From Linnemannia schmuckeri (Eukaryota > Mortierellomycota > Mortierellomycetes > Mortierellales > Mortierellaceae), in contig JANATG010000007.1 in assembly GCA_029449235.1 (NCBI GenBank), positions 248,001 to 312,000 of the forward strand: DNA of 64,000 nt, in the 5' to 3' direction. Below, in pieces: positions 23,598 through 35,417 of this stretch (position 1 is its first letter; each line of letters starts with the position of its first letter). A program made the translations under genes and the position numbers. Below the pieces are notes generated by a model that did no database searches, was not told where the DNA came from, and worked only from the letters and a program-made list of their open reading frames with translations.

Positions 23598-26093
23598 TTA
23601 CTGGACAAGCTTTTGAGCAGACTGAGCGGCAGTTAAGAAAGCAGCCTTCAACAAGCCTGCAGCATCCTTCAACTGTCTCCTCTGCTTCCACCCCGCGACC
23701 AACAACCCGGCCGCAGTACCCAACCCGAGAGCAGCACCCGCAACCGTCAACCAGAACCCTTGCTTATGGTGACGCGCATACGCCTCCGAATAAGGACGGT
23801 TCGAGAACGAGACCATGGTGTAGAGAGGAATGACCTTAGAGGGTACCAAGAGATGTAACCAGCTCTCGACCTTCTTCCTCATCAGATACACGGGCGATGT
23901 AACACCATGACGCATCTCAGTGTAGTTGTACAAGGCCAGTTCACAGATCGCCTTGAGGTCCTTTGCACGGCGCTCAGTGTAGGCTTCGAGCGCGAGGGCG
24001 AGTGAGTTGTCGGCTTCGCCGTCTTGGGTCGACTTGACGTTGAACTCGGAAAGGAGCGAGTCGAGGATGCGGACATCCTCGAAGCCGCAGTTCATTCCTT
24101 GGCCGTAGAAGGGAACCATGCTGTGTGCTGCGTCTCCCAAGATGATGCATCGGTCCTTGTAATGATACGGGTTCGCCTATTTGAAAAACAACACAAGCGA
24201 GTATGAAATTTGTGTTTATATGTTAAAAATAATTGATACGCAGTTTGCACGATCACTTCGAATTAAAGCCTCTGAACCTGAACTGTTGATGATTCAGGTA
24301 CGAAAACTTCATGTCTTAGCCTTTCAGGAAGAAGCAAATAAAAAGAAAAAACATACCCGGACCATGACAAGGGAACCCTTGGGGTTCTTGAAGTACTCCT
24401 TGATCAACAAGTCCTTGCCCATGAGCTTAATCGCATCGGCAAAGTATTGCTCGAAAAAGTTGATCAAATCGCTCTCATTGTGGATCATCTCAAAGTTGGC
24501 AAATGGCATAAACAGCGTCACCGTGAACGATTTGTCCTATTGTCATACATTCGTTGTTGAAAGCGCGTCCAAGGGTTAATAGTTATTCTGGGTAAGCCTA
24601 ACAATGAGACGAAGAATGGAGAGTTCAAGTCCGAATAAAAAAACTTACGGGGTTGGGGAGGGCGATCATCATGAATTTGTGGCGAGGCCAGATGTGAAGG
24701 TGCTCGGGGTCCATTGCAAACTCGGGCTTGCCATCAGCTCCGATCTTGGCAGGGATGCTCAACTCGCAGTAACCATGAGGGATGTATTCCTGTCCAAAGT
24801 CCAGTCTATTTCAAGCGTCAACGTAATGTTATGCAAATGTGAGTCAGCAAGCCGAACTAGCATCGCAAGACGTGAATGGATAGCAGCGCAATTTTCAATA
24901 TGTCGGATGTACCTGACATAGCGCATCAACGAGCTCCTGACGGAAGAGTAAGCGCCGTCACATCCAATGATCAAATCCGCATGCGCTTTGACAATCTCTT
25001 TCGTTTCCCTATGTCAGATTTCGGAATATTTGCAAAGCGAATTATTAATACGCGGTTCATACAGCACTGTCGTCCGTTATTGCTGCAAATGACTCCAAAA
25101 ACAACAATGAAAATGTGATAGGAATTTACTTGTTCTCAAGGGTGAGGGTTCCCTTGTCGAGATCAGCCCTCTTGAGGGCCAGGTTGAACGAGACCTTAAC
25201 GTTGCTCAATTCCTCCGCAGCCGTGATCAAGTCCTCGTTTAACTTTGCGCGATCCACCGAGTTGATGCACTATTTGCGAGTAAGGTGGAAGAATTATGTC
25301 AATACCAAACACATAATTCTCTTCAACTGCCATAACAAAAGATCAGTCAAGAAATAAAAGTGAAAGGAAGCACAAAGAAAGCAATTGAACATTACCTCGC
25401 CGTGGACGCCATAGTCTTGGCTGACGAGATGGCCCTCGTTGCCAATGTGGAGCATACGACCGCGCATGGGCAGGCCAGACTTCATGATCAGCTCGTCCAA
25501 GGCCAGACCGGTGCCCTTCAATGCCGTCAGACCGCGAGTCGACAACGCCAGATTGATAGATCTGTTCTGAATCTTGGCCGTGTTCTCCGGCAGTCTCATG
25601 TCTGACATCCATTCGGTTATTTGAAAAATAACAAGGGTGTGAGTAGGGTTTAATGGAAATAAATTGTAATTGATGGTGTGAACACGCGTGCTTTCTCTTT
25701 TGTTGTGGTACATAGTCGAGGGAAAAGATACCGAGTTTAGAAAGGTCAACGTTCAATGCAAACTAGATTATGCCACGCTTCTTTTTCTTTATTGGCCTCC
25801 AACACCCAATCACCATGATATCATGACCTCATGAGCCTCCGAGAGGACAGCGACAAGAAGGAGAACAACAAGCGCAGTGCCCAGACAAAAACATCGTGTG
25901 GAAATCTCCACCATACATGCAGTACAGAAGAAAGCGTAGAAGGTAATAATTTCTTGTGTAATGCCTGCGTACCTGGGCGGGTCTCGTAGACGTGGACATT
26001 CCAGCCACGGTTGGCAAGGTAGACGGCCATGAGGGCGCCGACGGGTCCTGCGCCGACAATGGCAACACTGCGGGGTTTCTCGGCTGTTGTCAT
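23598..26093 (-). CDS. BNA4: Kynurenine 3-monooxygenase
   Basis: FAD- and NADPH-dependent hydroxylation of L-kynurenine to 3-hydroxykynurenine, on the de novo NAD+ route from tryptophan. Seven exons (26093-25973, 25601-25396, 25269-25130, 25008-24913, 24805-24649, 24536-24357, 24176-23598) give 492 residues, the usual length. The N-terminal dinucleotide fold is VGAGPVGALMA. RSINLALSTRG follows; the DG motif is CDGAYSSVR; the GD motif is LGDAAHSMVPFYGQGMN. The C-terminus holds a hydrophobic helix (FWLTVAGAALGLGTAAG) followed by KQRRQ, matching the mitochondrial outer-membrane anchor of this enzyme family. Most introns end in TAG. All catalytic regions look intact and phases agree throughout, so this is a functional gene. 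Confidence 0.95.
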
Positions 26094-26955
26094 TTGTGTT
26101 GTTGGAAGATGATTAGGGGTGGTGAGTGTGAGAGAGAGAGAGATGTATTTGTTGAAGGAATGGAGGGAAGTGGTGGGTGAGTGTGTGTGTTTCGGAGGGG
26201 AAGGAGGAGGCTGAAAGGGGAAGTGAAAGGGTAAGTGTGGGAAAAATGAAAAGAAAAGAAGAGAAGGGGAAAAAAAGGAAAAGACGACCAACGAGAAAAA
26301 AAAATTGACTTTTTGTTCCCAACGACGACCGACCTCTTAAGTTCCCTGACCTGAACAACCTCTTAAGCAACAAGCGAAAAGGCAAAAAGAACGAAAAGGA
26401 TGACCAAAAACTTTACTGGCAAGGACAAGGAAGGTACCATATGCGACCCTGCCCCACCAATTATTCAACTGCTTGCTACGACCATCAACCGTGTTTGTTG
26501 TTGACGCTTGGACACAGTCTGATCCTGATCTGTTCCGTCTGACTTCTCTCTCGCGAGTAGGAGAATGAATGAAGGGAAAGCACATTTTTTGCTTTTTTGC
26601 AAGTCCGAGACAGGTTATTCGAGCAGAAACAAGAATCCTGTTCAAAGTCATCTTCTTCATCTATGTCCAATAAATCATCCCTCTTACTGCCTTTGTATCC
26701 GTTACCTGGTCGTAAGAACTGGGGGCATTGGCCAACCATCTCCACAGGCACCCCCTTTAATTTCACTTCAATTACCGTTGGAGAAAAACTCAACGACTTT
26801 TATTTAGCATGAAAACGAATTTATTCTTTTTTGTGCTTCGTTGTTATACAAAAGCGTGCTTGGTGAATTGAGTGAGGAGAGTGAGTTGTGCGAAAATGCA
26901 TGTAGTTGTAGTTGATATTGAGGTAAAAAAAAAAGAGAGAGAGACGATCGTTCCT
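26094..26955. other. Kynurenine monooxygenase promoter and Mic12-like 3' side
   Basis: No coding region found. DNA just upstream of 26093 is purine-rich on the plus strand, giving the CT-rich leader typical of these genes. Confidence 0.5.
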
Positions 26956-27771
26956 TTACAGCCACTTGTCCTTGACATCCTTGGCGTACTTTTGGATCTT
27001 CTCCGCATCGAGATCATTGACATTTTCGGCCAGGCCAATGACATGAGCGTTCCAGGTGTCTTTAACGGTAGGCACCACACGCTTCTGGATGTATGCTGTC
27101 GATTCGTCCAAAAGCTCCTTGGGCTTCTCCAGGATCGAGGCCGTAGGGTGTGATGTCAAGGCCTATTTGTGTCATTTTAATAGAAGAACGTTTCGTTGCC
27201 GTAGAAGAATGCAAATTGTGGTGAGAACGGCTGCATTTTTGGTTTGGTTTTTTTGGTGAGTAAAAGAGTGTATCTATTGGTATTGAGAAAAAGGATATTC
27301 ACTCCAATGTGATGATGATATACTCAAGTTTTTTTCTCTTTCTGTCTTTGTTATTCGTCGTCGTCGTCATTGCCGTTGTCCAGAAGTCGTTTGGGTCATC
27401 AATAACGCGTTCTCGTTCCTTGTCCTCTTGCTGCGTTGAGGTGTGATCAACTTGTCAAAAGCCCATTCATCATCAATTGTCAAAGTAACTTTTTTTCATC
27501 AACCGTTGTCTTCTTCACTTGCGTTCCTGTTCCTGTATTCCACTTTCACCTGCCTGCTCACCCTTCCCATCTTCCTCTCCCTGCACTCCTGAGATGAAGT
27601 GTTCCTTACGTTAGTGATCTTGCCACCAGGAACAGATCCAGCAAGACGGTTCTGGGCATCGTTGAGCTGGTTCCTGATTTGACGCATGTCCGATGTGAGC
27701 TCTGTCCGGAACTGGTACAGGATCGCTCCCGAGACCAACAGGCCTGTGAAGATCGTTGCTGGACGAGACAT
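26956..27771 (-). CDS. MICOS subunit Mic12-like (Aim5 family)
   Basis: Two exons (27771-27610 and 27162-26956) give 122 residues. A hydrophobic segment at about residues 5-21 (ATIFTGLLVSGAILYQF) is followed by a charged, helical, probably coiled-coil middle. The C-terminal block holds VKDTWNAHVIGLAENV, which resembles the conserved end of yeast Aim5/Mic12 (KDxWN followed by a short amphipathic helix). Mic12 sits in the mitochondrial inner membrane and helps hold the MICOS complex at cristae junctions. Length and layout fit; sequence conservation in this family is low, so the call is probable. An in-frame upstream Met at about 27957 would add a Ser-rich extension and is less likely. Confidence 0.65.
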
Positions 27772-28191
27772 CTTGAATGAATTTGGTATATAGAGAAAGA
27801 GTGAAGAGGGGGAAATGTGGATGGTCGAGCCCGTTTCTTGAGTATCGCTGGAAGTTGGACTGTCTGGCTCTGACTTGAGACAGTTCGTTTGCGGACCCAA
27901 TCCTGTTCCGACTGAGGCAACACAGAGAAATAGATCGAAAAGCCACCCGCGAGACATTGTACCTGAAATCGGATGGCATCACGTGCAAGTTGACATTCAT
28001 GTCCGTTAGAGAACCGTGAGGGCGGAGGAAAGAATAGCGCGCCTCCTCTGTCTCTCTTCACCCTTTGACGCTCTACGCTCCACTCATCACTCTACTCAAT
28101 TATACATCGCGTATCTACGCCATACTGCATGTCAAGAAAACAATAAAGAATTAAATAGACATTTTATTATGATCAAGTAGATCCAAGGACC
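27772..28191. other. Short spacer
   Basis: Promoter of the Mic12-like gene and 3' end of the next gene on the same strand; no coding signal of its own. Confidence 0.5.
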
Positions 28192-29541
28192 TCAAACGGC
28201 CTCGAGCTCGGTCTTGTGGCCTTGCTGCTTCTCGTCAACAGGGCTGTGCTCCAACTCAGGATTCATACGTGCACTGCGCTCCTTGAAGAACGAGTTGCGG
28301 GCATTGTGGATAAAGTACAACGCAAAGAACACCAGGAACAATCCAATCGCAATTCCAATGTAATAAACTGCGGCAATAGGACCTTGGCTCCATCTCAAGA
28401 AGGGGTATACCCTAGTTTTTGAAAGTGAAAAAATTGAAAATCACTTGAAGGTTAGAAATGGGTAATGGCAGAAAGAGGAAACGCAACAACTTAAAAGAGA
28501 AAGAAGCGTACCAGGTGCCTTCGCGGGCGTAGACGATAAAGGTCAAGAGCATGTAGAGAAGCATAACACCGGCGACCAAGAAAGAATGAATTGGCTGCAG
28601 GAAATGTCTACTCAGGACGAGTTCTCCAAGAGCGCCAAAGACACCGTCCATGGCGTGGACACTGATGTTCTGGTACATGGCCATGGCAGTCCATGAGCTC
28701 ATGCCCTTCGACAACAGTGTCCAAAAGACAAGAGGGACCACAACAGAGTAGACGACAACGGTGGAGTACAGCAACCAGTGAGTGTATCCCCACCAGGGAT
28801 TTCCTTGCTTCACCCAGTGAGCGCGCTCTGCTTCAGGGACACGGATGTAAAACACACTCCAGATCGTGCATGACTAAAGTAAGGCATGAATATGATAGAG
28901 ATGATGAGAAGGAGGAGTTAAAACTTCCGACGCATGCAAAAAAAGCAGGCCACTGCAACTCTAATCACGTAGGGCAGTTATGATCCGGCCGATCGAAGGA
29001 GAAATGACAAAGCCTGTTTGTCCTTATTATGGACTGGCTGGTTGTCACACAAAATGAACACCTGAAGGGGAGCAAAGTTGAGCCCGCGGCAAAATGGAAG
29101 AGGTATGGGAGGTTGGAAGGAAGGAAGGAAGAAGAGACAGTGGATGTTTGTTTTTCATCGTTTGTTTATTTGTTCTTTTTTTCTCTTCCTGAACCACTCA
29201 AGTCAGCGGTGCGAAAACAAGAAGAGAGAGAGGAATGCAATCCAGCGAAACAAACAAGCAAAAACCTTCATTTGAACTGAACGCCAAGAAATCAAAAAGC
29301 AAGAACTTACGAGTAGGTAGGCAAAGATGCCAAAGAAGGTGAGATTGGTGAAGTACTTGGCATAGTTGGTGAAAGAGGTGGAATTGCACCAAACTATGAT
29401 GAGGGCGATAGTAACATAGAGCAGCTCAATCGCTCGAATAGCGCAAAGGACTTTGGGACCGACGACGTTCGAGGTGACGATTCTGTTGGGTTCGAACCGA
29501 TCTAGCTTTAGGAACTTAATTACGAAACTCTGGAGTCCCAT
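28192..29541 (-). CDS. FAR-17a/AIG1-like multi-pass membrane protein
   Basis: Three exons (29541-29311, 28873-28512, 28411-28192) give 270 residues with about six membrane helices: RAIELLYVTIALIIVW, LTFFGIFAYLL, STVVVYSVVVPLVFW, AMDGVFGALGELVL, FLVAGVMLLYMLLTFIVY and YIGIAIGLFLVFFALYF. The TWVYPFLRW segment, the Thr in FTNLTFFG (about 65 or 68) and the His in NISVHAMD (about 150) fit the FAR-17a/AIG1 family. In animals, AIG1 and ADTRP use a Thr and a His to hydrolyse fatty-acid esters of hydroxy fatty acids; fungal members are little studied. The hydrophilic C-terminal tail is probably cytosolic. Family assignment is fairly confident, activity is inferred. Confidence 0.78.
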
Positions 29542-32500
29542 TTTGTGTTATTTGTTGGTGGTATTGTTGTTTGGGATAAGGTGGTTATTGTTAGGAGAAG
29601 GCGTTATTAAATTTGTACAATAGAAGGAGTAAAGGTCCAGGGATAAAAAAAGGTGAGGGATGAGGAATGAGTGAATGAGTGAGTTCGGAGATGGGGGTGG
29701 TGAATGAGGGGAGGAAGTTGTGGAGAAACAAGAAAGGGTGGAGAGTGAAGAGAGAAAGGAATTAAAGAGGAAGGCGACTTGAGGGGGAAGGTTGCGAAGG
29801 TGTGTAAAGAAGGGTGGAGAAGAAGAAGAAAGAGAAAGGGAGAAAAGGATAAATAGAAAAAAGTGCGATGCAGGGGGGAGAGGCTGATGCGAGAATTTGT
29901 AGTCGTGTGCGTATGCTTCCTTGTTCTTCGATCGCACCGTTGATTATTACTATTATTGTTGTTGCTGTTGATGTGTTTGTTATTAACACCAGGAGGGAGA
30001 CAGCGGGGAAGGAAGAGTGTAAGGCGGACTTTTGTTTGATGTGGAGGGTAAAGACATAATACATGTTCCGTTGAGAGCAATAACGAAGAGTGTCTCTTCT
30101 GTATCGTTGCCTTCAACGGTTAGAGTTGACACCCTAATGGGGCAAAATTGGCAACCAGCCAGGTACATTACAGAAACGGAGTACCTTGTACTAAGTATCG
30201 TCGTGCAAAAAGCAGGGCAACTGGGCAATGGGGGATTCGAAGGAAAAATCCTCTTGAGAAGGATTATCTCTCCCCCCCCCTGCTTGTGGTTACATAGCCT
30301 CTGCATGGCTATCGGGTATGTACTCAAAGTAAGAATAAACGCATCGATTTTTTGTTGAACAGAGATCATTCATGTCATCGACAACATCAAAAGCACCTTT
30401 TATGAAGCGAGATTTTCGTGAACACAAACGACAGTAACAAAGGAGGGCTTGTGCACTCAGAGCAAGAAACAGTAATCAAAGACCTTCTATTTTCAATTGG
30501 CAGAATTTATCCGGGTTACATTAAAAATCCTGAAAAAGTATGTACCAACGATTTCTTGGTCCGTTATAATGTATCTTTTCCTGAAAACCTAGCACTCTAA
30601 CTGGAAGAGTGAAAGAGTGGTTGTTGGCCATGATTTTTTTCTTTTACGATCCTCTTTCTCTGAATTGTTTTGGCAAGGGCCAAGGCACAGACACAGCGCT
30701 GGAGAGGAGGGAGATCAAGATCAAGATAGGGACAGAGAGTGTGGTTTCTTGAAGCTGATCGACTCTTTGTTTGGATGTCAATCTTCTTCGGGTTAAGTAA
30801 GTGGCATCATTGAATCTGAGAAATCCAACATATTGGATTCAATTTCTAATTTGCAATGGCCCCTTCCCCCGTTTCACTTCCGTACCCATTGCCTCCCTCT
30901 CATTCCCATTCATCCACTTCTTCTTCTTTCTTCCTTCCTACTTCCTTTCCCTCATCATCTTGAGCAGAAAGAGGGGAAAATGTCGAAAGGTACCCAATCA
31001 GCACGTTTGCAATGTGTCTTGATGTTTCTGGTATATATGGTTTTTTTGAAATGCGAGGTATTTTTTAAAAAAAAATCGCAAACTGTGCCAGAGCGGGTAT
31101 ATTTTGAAGTTTTTTCCCCTCTTTCTGATCCAGATGGTGAGGGAGGGAAAGAGGTAGAAGAGAGAGCGAGGGAATGCGAGAGAAGCAAGTGAATCGGAAA
31201 GGAAGGAGCGTGATGATCATCTTTGGTATCTGAAATGCATCAAAAAGTTATGTGTACAAAGTATCCTTTTCACCTAATGCTCACTTTGTTCTTTTGTTTT
31301 CTCTTCTTTCCATTCTCATAGTCTGCCGAAAAGAAAGAAAAGAAAAAAAAGTAAAAGAGTGGGTAGGAAGGAGGGAGTCGGCTGATGAATGGGCGTTTTT
31401 CTAATTCGACTCCGCCCAGCATCCCTTTTCCTTGTCTCTTTTCTTCTAATTCCCTCACACGACCAATCAACCATTGAGCGATACACAAAATAATGTGGCT
31501 CACACGGCTCCCCTCGCTTACCATATGTATGGCGCCAAGCCCTATGGTAGACACAATAATAAGCACATGCTTGTTCAAGATAAGCACATCATCGCTCTAC
31601 TCCTACCTCCACCCTGGAGCCCTGCTCTAAGAGTAAGGAAGGGATGGGCTCCTTGTTGAAAGAATAAAAGAAAAGAGCGCCTCACACGAGTCGATTTTAC
31701 TATTAGTCACGTGCATGGTCACGCTCACGCGCACAGGGCGCCTATACGAGTTTGTTGGTGTGATGGTTTTTGTGGAGAGGAAAGAGAAACACACGGGTGG
31801 GGTTGGTTGGGTTGTAGGTGCGTGTGGTGTGAAAAAGAGAGAAGGGAAGGTGTCAAGCCGCTGTTCGTTTGCTGTTGGTGTCAAACTCACACATTTACAA
31901 GTGTCAATTGACACAAGAATGTCCTTTTATTGTCGAGCAACATTGGTTCTTTCACGAGGATGCTGCACAGGATACTACATCAAGACTGGATGCTTGGTAC
32001 GAGAACCTAGCGGTTTTTAACGTACAAAACGTTACAAAAATATCCACACCGGCGGCCAAGCATAACTAGGGGGTTGCTGTCACCGTTGTTGACGATGATA
32101 GGATGGTGAACAAGGATGGCGGGAGGTAGGGGGCAGCAATCCACACTGGCATAACGGGATGCAACTGGCTGAAAGTAGTGTACAGGAAGAAAAGGAAGAA
32201 GAGCGGGGTCATGGGGTCGTTATGGACACCAATCGTTGAGCTTTGACTCCTCTAACCCCACTGAGCAAACAAGAAGAGAAAGGGAAAAAATGACACGGCA
32301 CGCCCTAATTGTGTCCTGTCCTGCGTGTTTTACGTTTGCATAAAACAGACTGAGCGTACCTATGTCCTGTACCCACATCCATTACCACTTTAGGGTCAAG
32401 GGCCGCACTGTGTCCTGCGTCCGTTTCGTGTCTATTTACTCCCCTTCACTCCACTCCCATTCCCTTGCTTCCTTGTTGATGGTAGTTTGATAGTCGGTGA

Positions 32501-32746
32501 TATTGAGACACTGCAATGAGGAGGTGTGTGTTTTGTGTTCTCCCGCGTCAGCATCACTTCTTTATTGACAAGCATTTTTTTCCCACTCATAAAAAGGACG
32601 GCTCGCGCGCTTCCTCCTCTTTTTTCTTTTTTCTTTTTCTCTTTCTTCTTCATCCCTTCACGCAACAAAAACTCCCACACTCACCCTCTCACCAACACCA
32701 CCCACACACTTCCACCTCCAAGACAACTCAAGCCAAGCTATCCGTC
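29542..32746. other. 3.2 kb gene-free spacer
   Basis: Divergent promoters lie at both ends (AIG1-like to the left, Cys-rich protein to the right). The interior is AT-rich with purine or pyrimidine tracts and a C-run near 30272-30281. No frame shows domain content. Confidence 0.55.
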
Positions 32747-33786
32747 ATGGGCAAGAAAACCGCTACCGCCGCCGTCAACCAGAAGCAGAACTGCGCCTGC
32801 GGACGCCACGCCATGGGCGAGAAGGAAGCCTGCCGCTTGTAAGTTCCTCTCTCTTCTTCAGGTTGAAGCTACTTTTCCTTTCTTTCCCCATTGTCGAGTC
32901 TCTTTTGGTGCGCGTGTGTGCCTTTTCTTCTCTCTTTCTTTCTTTAGCCGGCGTGTCTCTTTCTACCTTTTCTTCGTTCGTCATTGGGATACAATACACA
33001 TGGGAACAGGATATTACTTCGAGAGCAGCGTTCCTGTTATTTTCGCGTTTCTTTCATTTCTTTTATACGGGTGGGAATGGTGTGTTTGTTTTCTATGGTC
33101 ATCTTTTTACTCCTTTCCCTTCGTTTGTATCGTTCATTTTATTACAGTTTACGTACCCCACATCCCTCCTTCTGACGAGATATTACGCCCATTTTCTTTG
33201 TCCTTCTTTTTGTCGGGCGATGAAAGAGTAACCTTACTTTTCTATGACCCCCACCACTTGTTTGCTGTCCTGGTCTCGTGTTTCTGTCCTCTCCTTTTCC
33301 CTTCCTCACCCCACCTGCGTTGTTGCGTTCTGTCCAACCCTGTTTTCTGGTCGTCGTCGTCGTCTTTTGCATTAATTTCCCACACACTCTATTACTCTCT
33401 CATACTCGCATGACCCCATCTATGGGTGAATGTCGGCTCACCTTTTTTGAACACTGACCTCTGTTGCACACAATATGCCGTTGTCTCTAACCTCAACTCT
33501 CTCTTCACCTCCCTATCCTCTACCCTTTTAACCTCCGTCCTCCAATAGCTGCCCGAATGTTGTCTGCGACAGCTGCAGAGAGGAGTACTGCTGTGGACCG
33601 ATCTGCGAAAAGTGCGAGGGCGAACGCAAGACGTTGATGAAGTGTGACAAGTGCGAGGCGCCCGTCTGCGAAAAGTGCATCGTCATTACCAAGGGTGCGC
33701 GCGAGGGCAACCAGTGCAAGAGCTGCAAGGCCGGACTCCCCGTCCCCGCCTCAGCCAACGCTAACGAGGCTTCCATCGGAGCGTAA
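32747..33786 (+). CDS. Small 16-cysteine zinc-ribbon-like protein
   Basis: Two exons (32747-32838 and 33549-33786) joined in phase give 109 residues, starting MGKKTATAAV. Cysteines are at 16, 18, 29, 32, 37, 40, 45, 46, 50, 53, 63, 66, 71, 74, 87 and 90, mostly as CxxC pairs, with His21 between the first pairs. Sixteen cysteines in about 75 residues could bind several zinc ions. CDKCEAPVCEKC looks like a B-box or zinc-ribbon half, but no named fold fits the whole. There is no signal peptide, so it is probably cytosolic or nuclear. The intron is about 710 nt, long for this genome, and falls between two cysteine knuckles. A strongly pyrimidine-rich promoter with a CA-rich leader suggests active expression. 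The family was not recognised. Confidence 0.8.
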
Positions 33787-35417
33787 GCACCGGGGGAAAA
33801 AACAACAAGCAGAAACAAGACAACGTCTTTTTTCCTTTTTTTTCTTTTTCCCCCCTCTCTTTTTCAGTTCAGCCTAGCTGAACAAACCCCTTTCTTTTTT
33901 TCTGATGTTCGTTCGTCCTTTCGGAGGAGAGAGAGAGACAGGAGGAGGATTGTTGTTCGTTTGAGGAATTAGGTGGGTCTTGTGGTTCATAGTTGGAGGT
34001 TGAAGGAGTTGGTCTTGATGGAGTGTTCTTTTTTCTAGTGTAGTGTCGAGCAGGATGAACGAGGCAGTGAGCCTTTCTTGTTTCGGAGAACAACTTCTTT
34101 TTGTGACGAACCACCTTCTATTTTTTCTTTCTTTCTTTTCTACTTTACTCACTCGTTTCCTTCCACCAGCTCAGTTTTCTTTTCCTCTCTCTCATTTTCC
34201 TTCCTTTGTCCATACTCCCTTTGTATATTCTTCACCCATTCGGCTTCCGCTTTTGCGAAAAATAAAACAAAAAAACTCTTTTGCTCCTCTATCTTTCTAA
34301 GTGGTCCTTCGTTATGACGAGATGTGAATTCGGCCAAAGATGACTGACAGGGGAATAGCTCCAACACATCCATTCAAATCAGTGACACAACAGGGGAAGG
34401 GAGACGAAAAGGGTGGGAGAGAGAGAGAGGAGTGGGAGCGTCGCTTCACTTTTGTTTGGCCCCCTTACTTTTTCCCTCCTATCACCTCCGCCTGTCTGTC
34501 CAGCAAAGGCCAGGGGCCCGTGTGTCCTTGGTCATTTTCATCACCACCATCATTTGGGCCAAAAGCAGTCCCAAGAGCCAAGAGGTGAAATGACCTCAGC
34601 CCTTTCCTTCTTTCCTTTGACAAGGCCCTTCTTTCTCCATTCCATACGTCTTACAAGCCACAGCCATGATTGCGCACACCGCCTCAACTCTTACCCTTTA
34701 GATCACACTCGCCAAGATGCTGTTCCAGTCCCCCCGTTGCCGTTAAAGTTCCCGCGCGCGGCTTCGTGTAAGATACAAACCGATCCCTACTACTAGTTGT
34801 GGTAATGACTAGTATCATTGTGCATACTCAGCTCAGTTTTTACTCACCTGTTTGTCTTTATTAGCTTTGTGCTGCTTCTTCAACGTTCTTAGCGACAACA
34901 GCCCTCTCCTTAGACAACTCGAAAACGACAACGACAACTTGACGGACCCCAACCTCGGCCCTTATAGAAACTAATCGGACTTCGTTTGCTGAGAGTGGCA
35001 ATGATTTAGTGCCTCTGTATAAGTGCTCCCCCACGCCTTCATTGGGTGTGGGGGTTGCCGCTGTTTCTCGTGGCTCTATCCTTCTGCAAGGGATCAAATA
35101 ACGTATGGTTGTCTAACAACTGTAGTATCTACTTCCTCTGCCTTATGGCGTATCCCGTATTTTTTTCTTGTTCTATATATGTATTAAAATACAGATTGAC
35201 AATGTAAAAAAAACATCTGCATCAGCAGTTCCAACAGGCAGTTCATGTTGTTTTTTATTGTGTTATTCATGATTAATGCATGCACGCCTGTTTGCGAGGA
35301 TATCCGCCGATCCTTTCCTCAGGAATCCGACGTGGTTTCCTGCTCCAATTACATCCTGCTTCTCCTCGTTGCCTCATCCTTGCGGGAGTAGTTGTCGTCG
35401 TTGCTATTGGTCAACTG
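33787..35417. other. Spacer with one strong hairpin
   Basis: Holds 3' sequence of the Cys-rich gene and CT-rich DNA. A minus-strand open frame at 34861-35097 (78 residues) has somewhat coding-like composition but no domain and no leader, so it is not called as a gene. Confidence 0.45.
35028..35054. other. 10-bp stem-loop
   Basis: CCCCCACGCC pairs with GGTGTGGGGG (one G-T wobble) across a 7-base loop, the most stable short hairpin noticed in gene-free DNA here. Function unknown; it does not fold into a tRNA. Confidence 0.5.

Noticed and set aside
29485..29505. GGGTTCGAACC as a tRNA T-arm
   Set aside because: It lies in exon 1 of the AIG1-like gene and no acceptor stem or anticodon arm can be built around it.
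32526..33413. 295-residue open frame over the Cys-rich gene
   Set aside because: It reads exon 1 out of frame and continues through the intron. The spliced 109-residue model has strong splice sites and dense CxxC content.
34861..35097. 78-residue minus-strand frame near the hairpin
   Set aside because: Composition is slightly coding-like but there is no CT-rich leader, no splice partner and no domain; the opposite strand is equally plausible.
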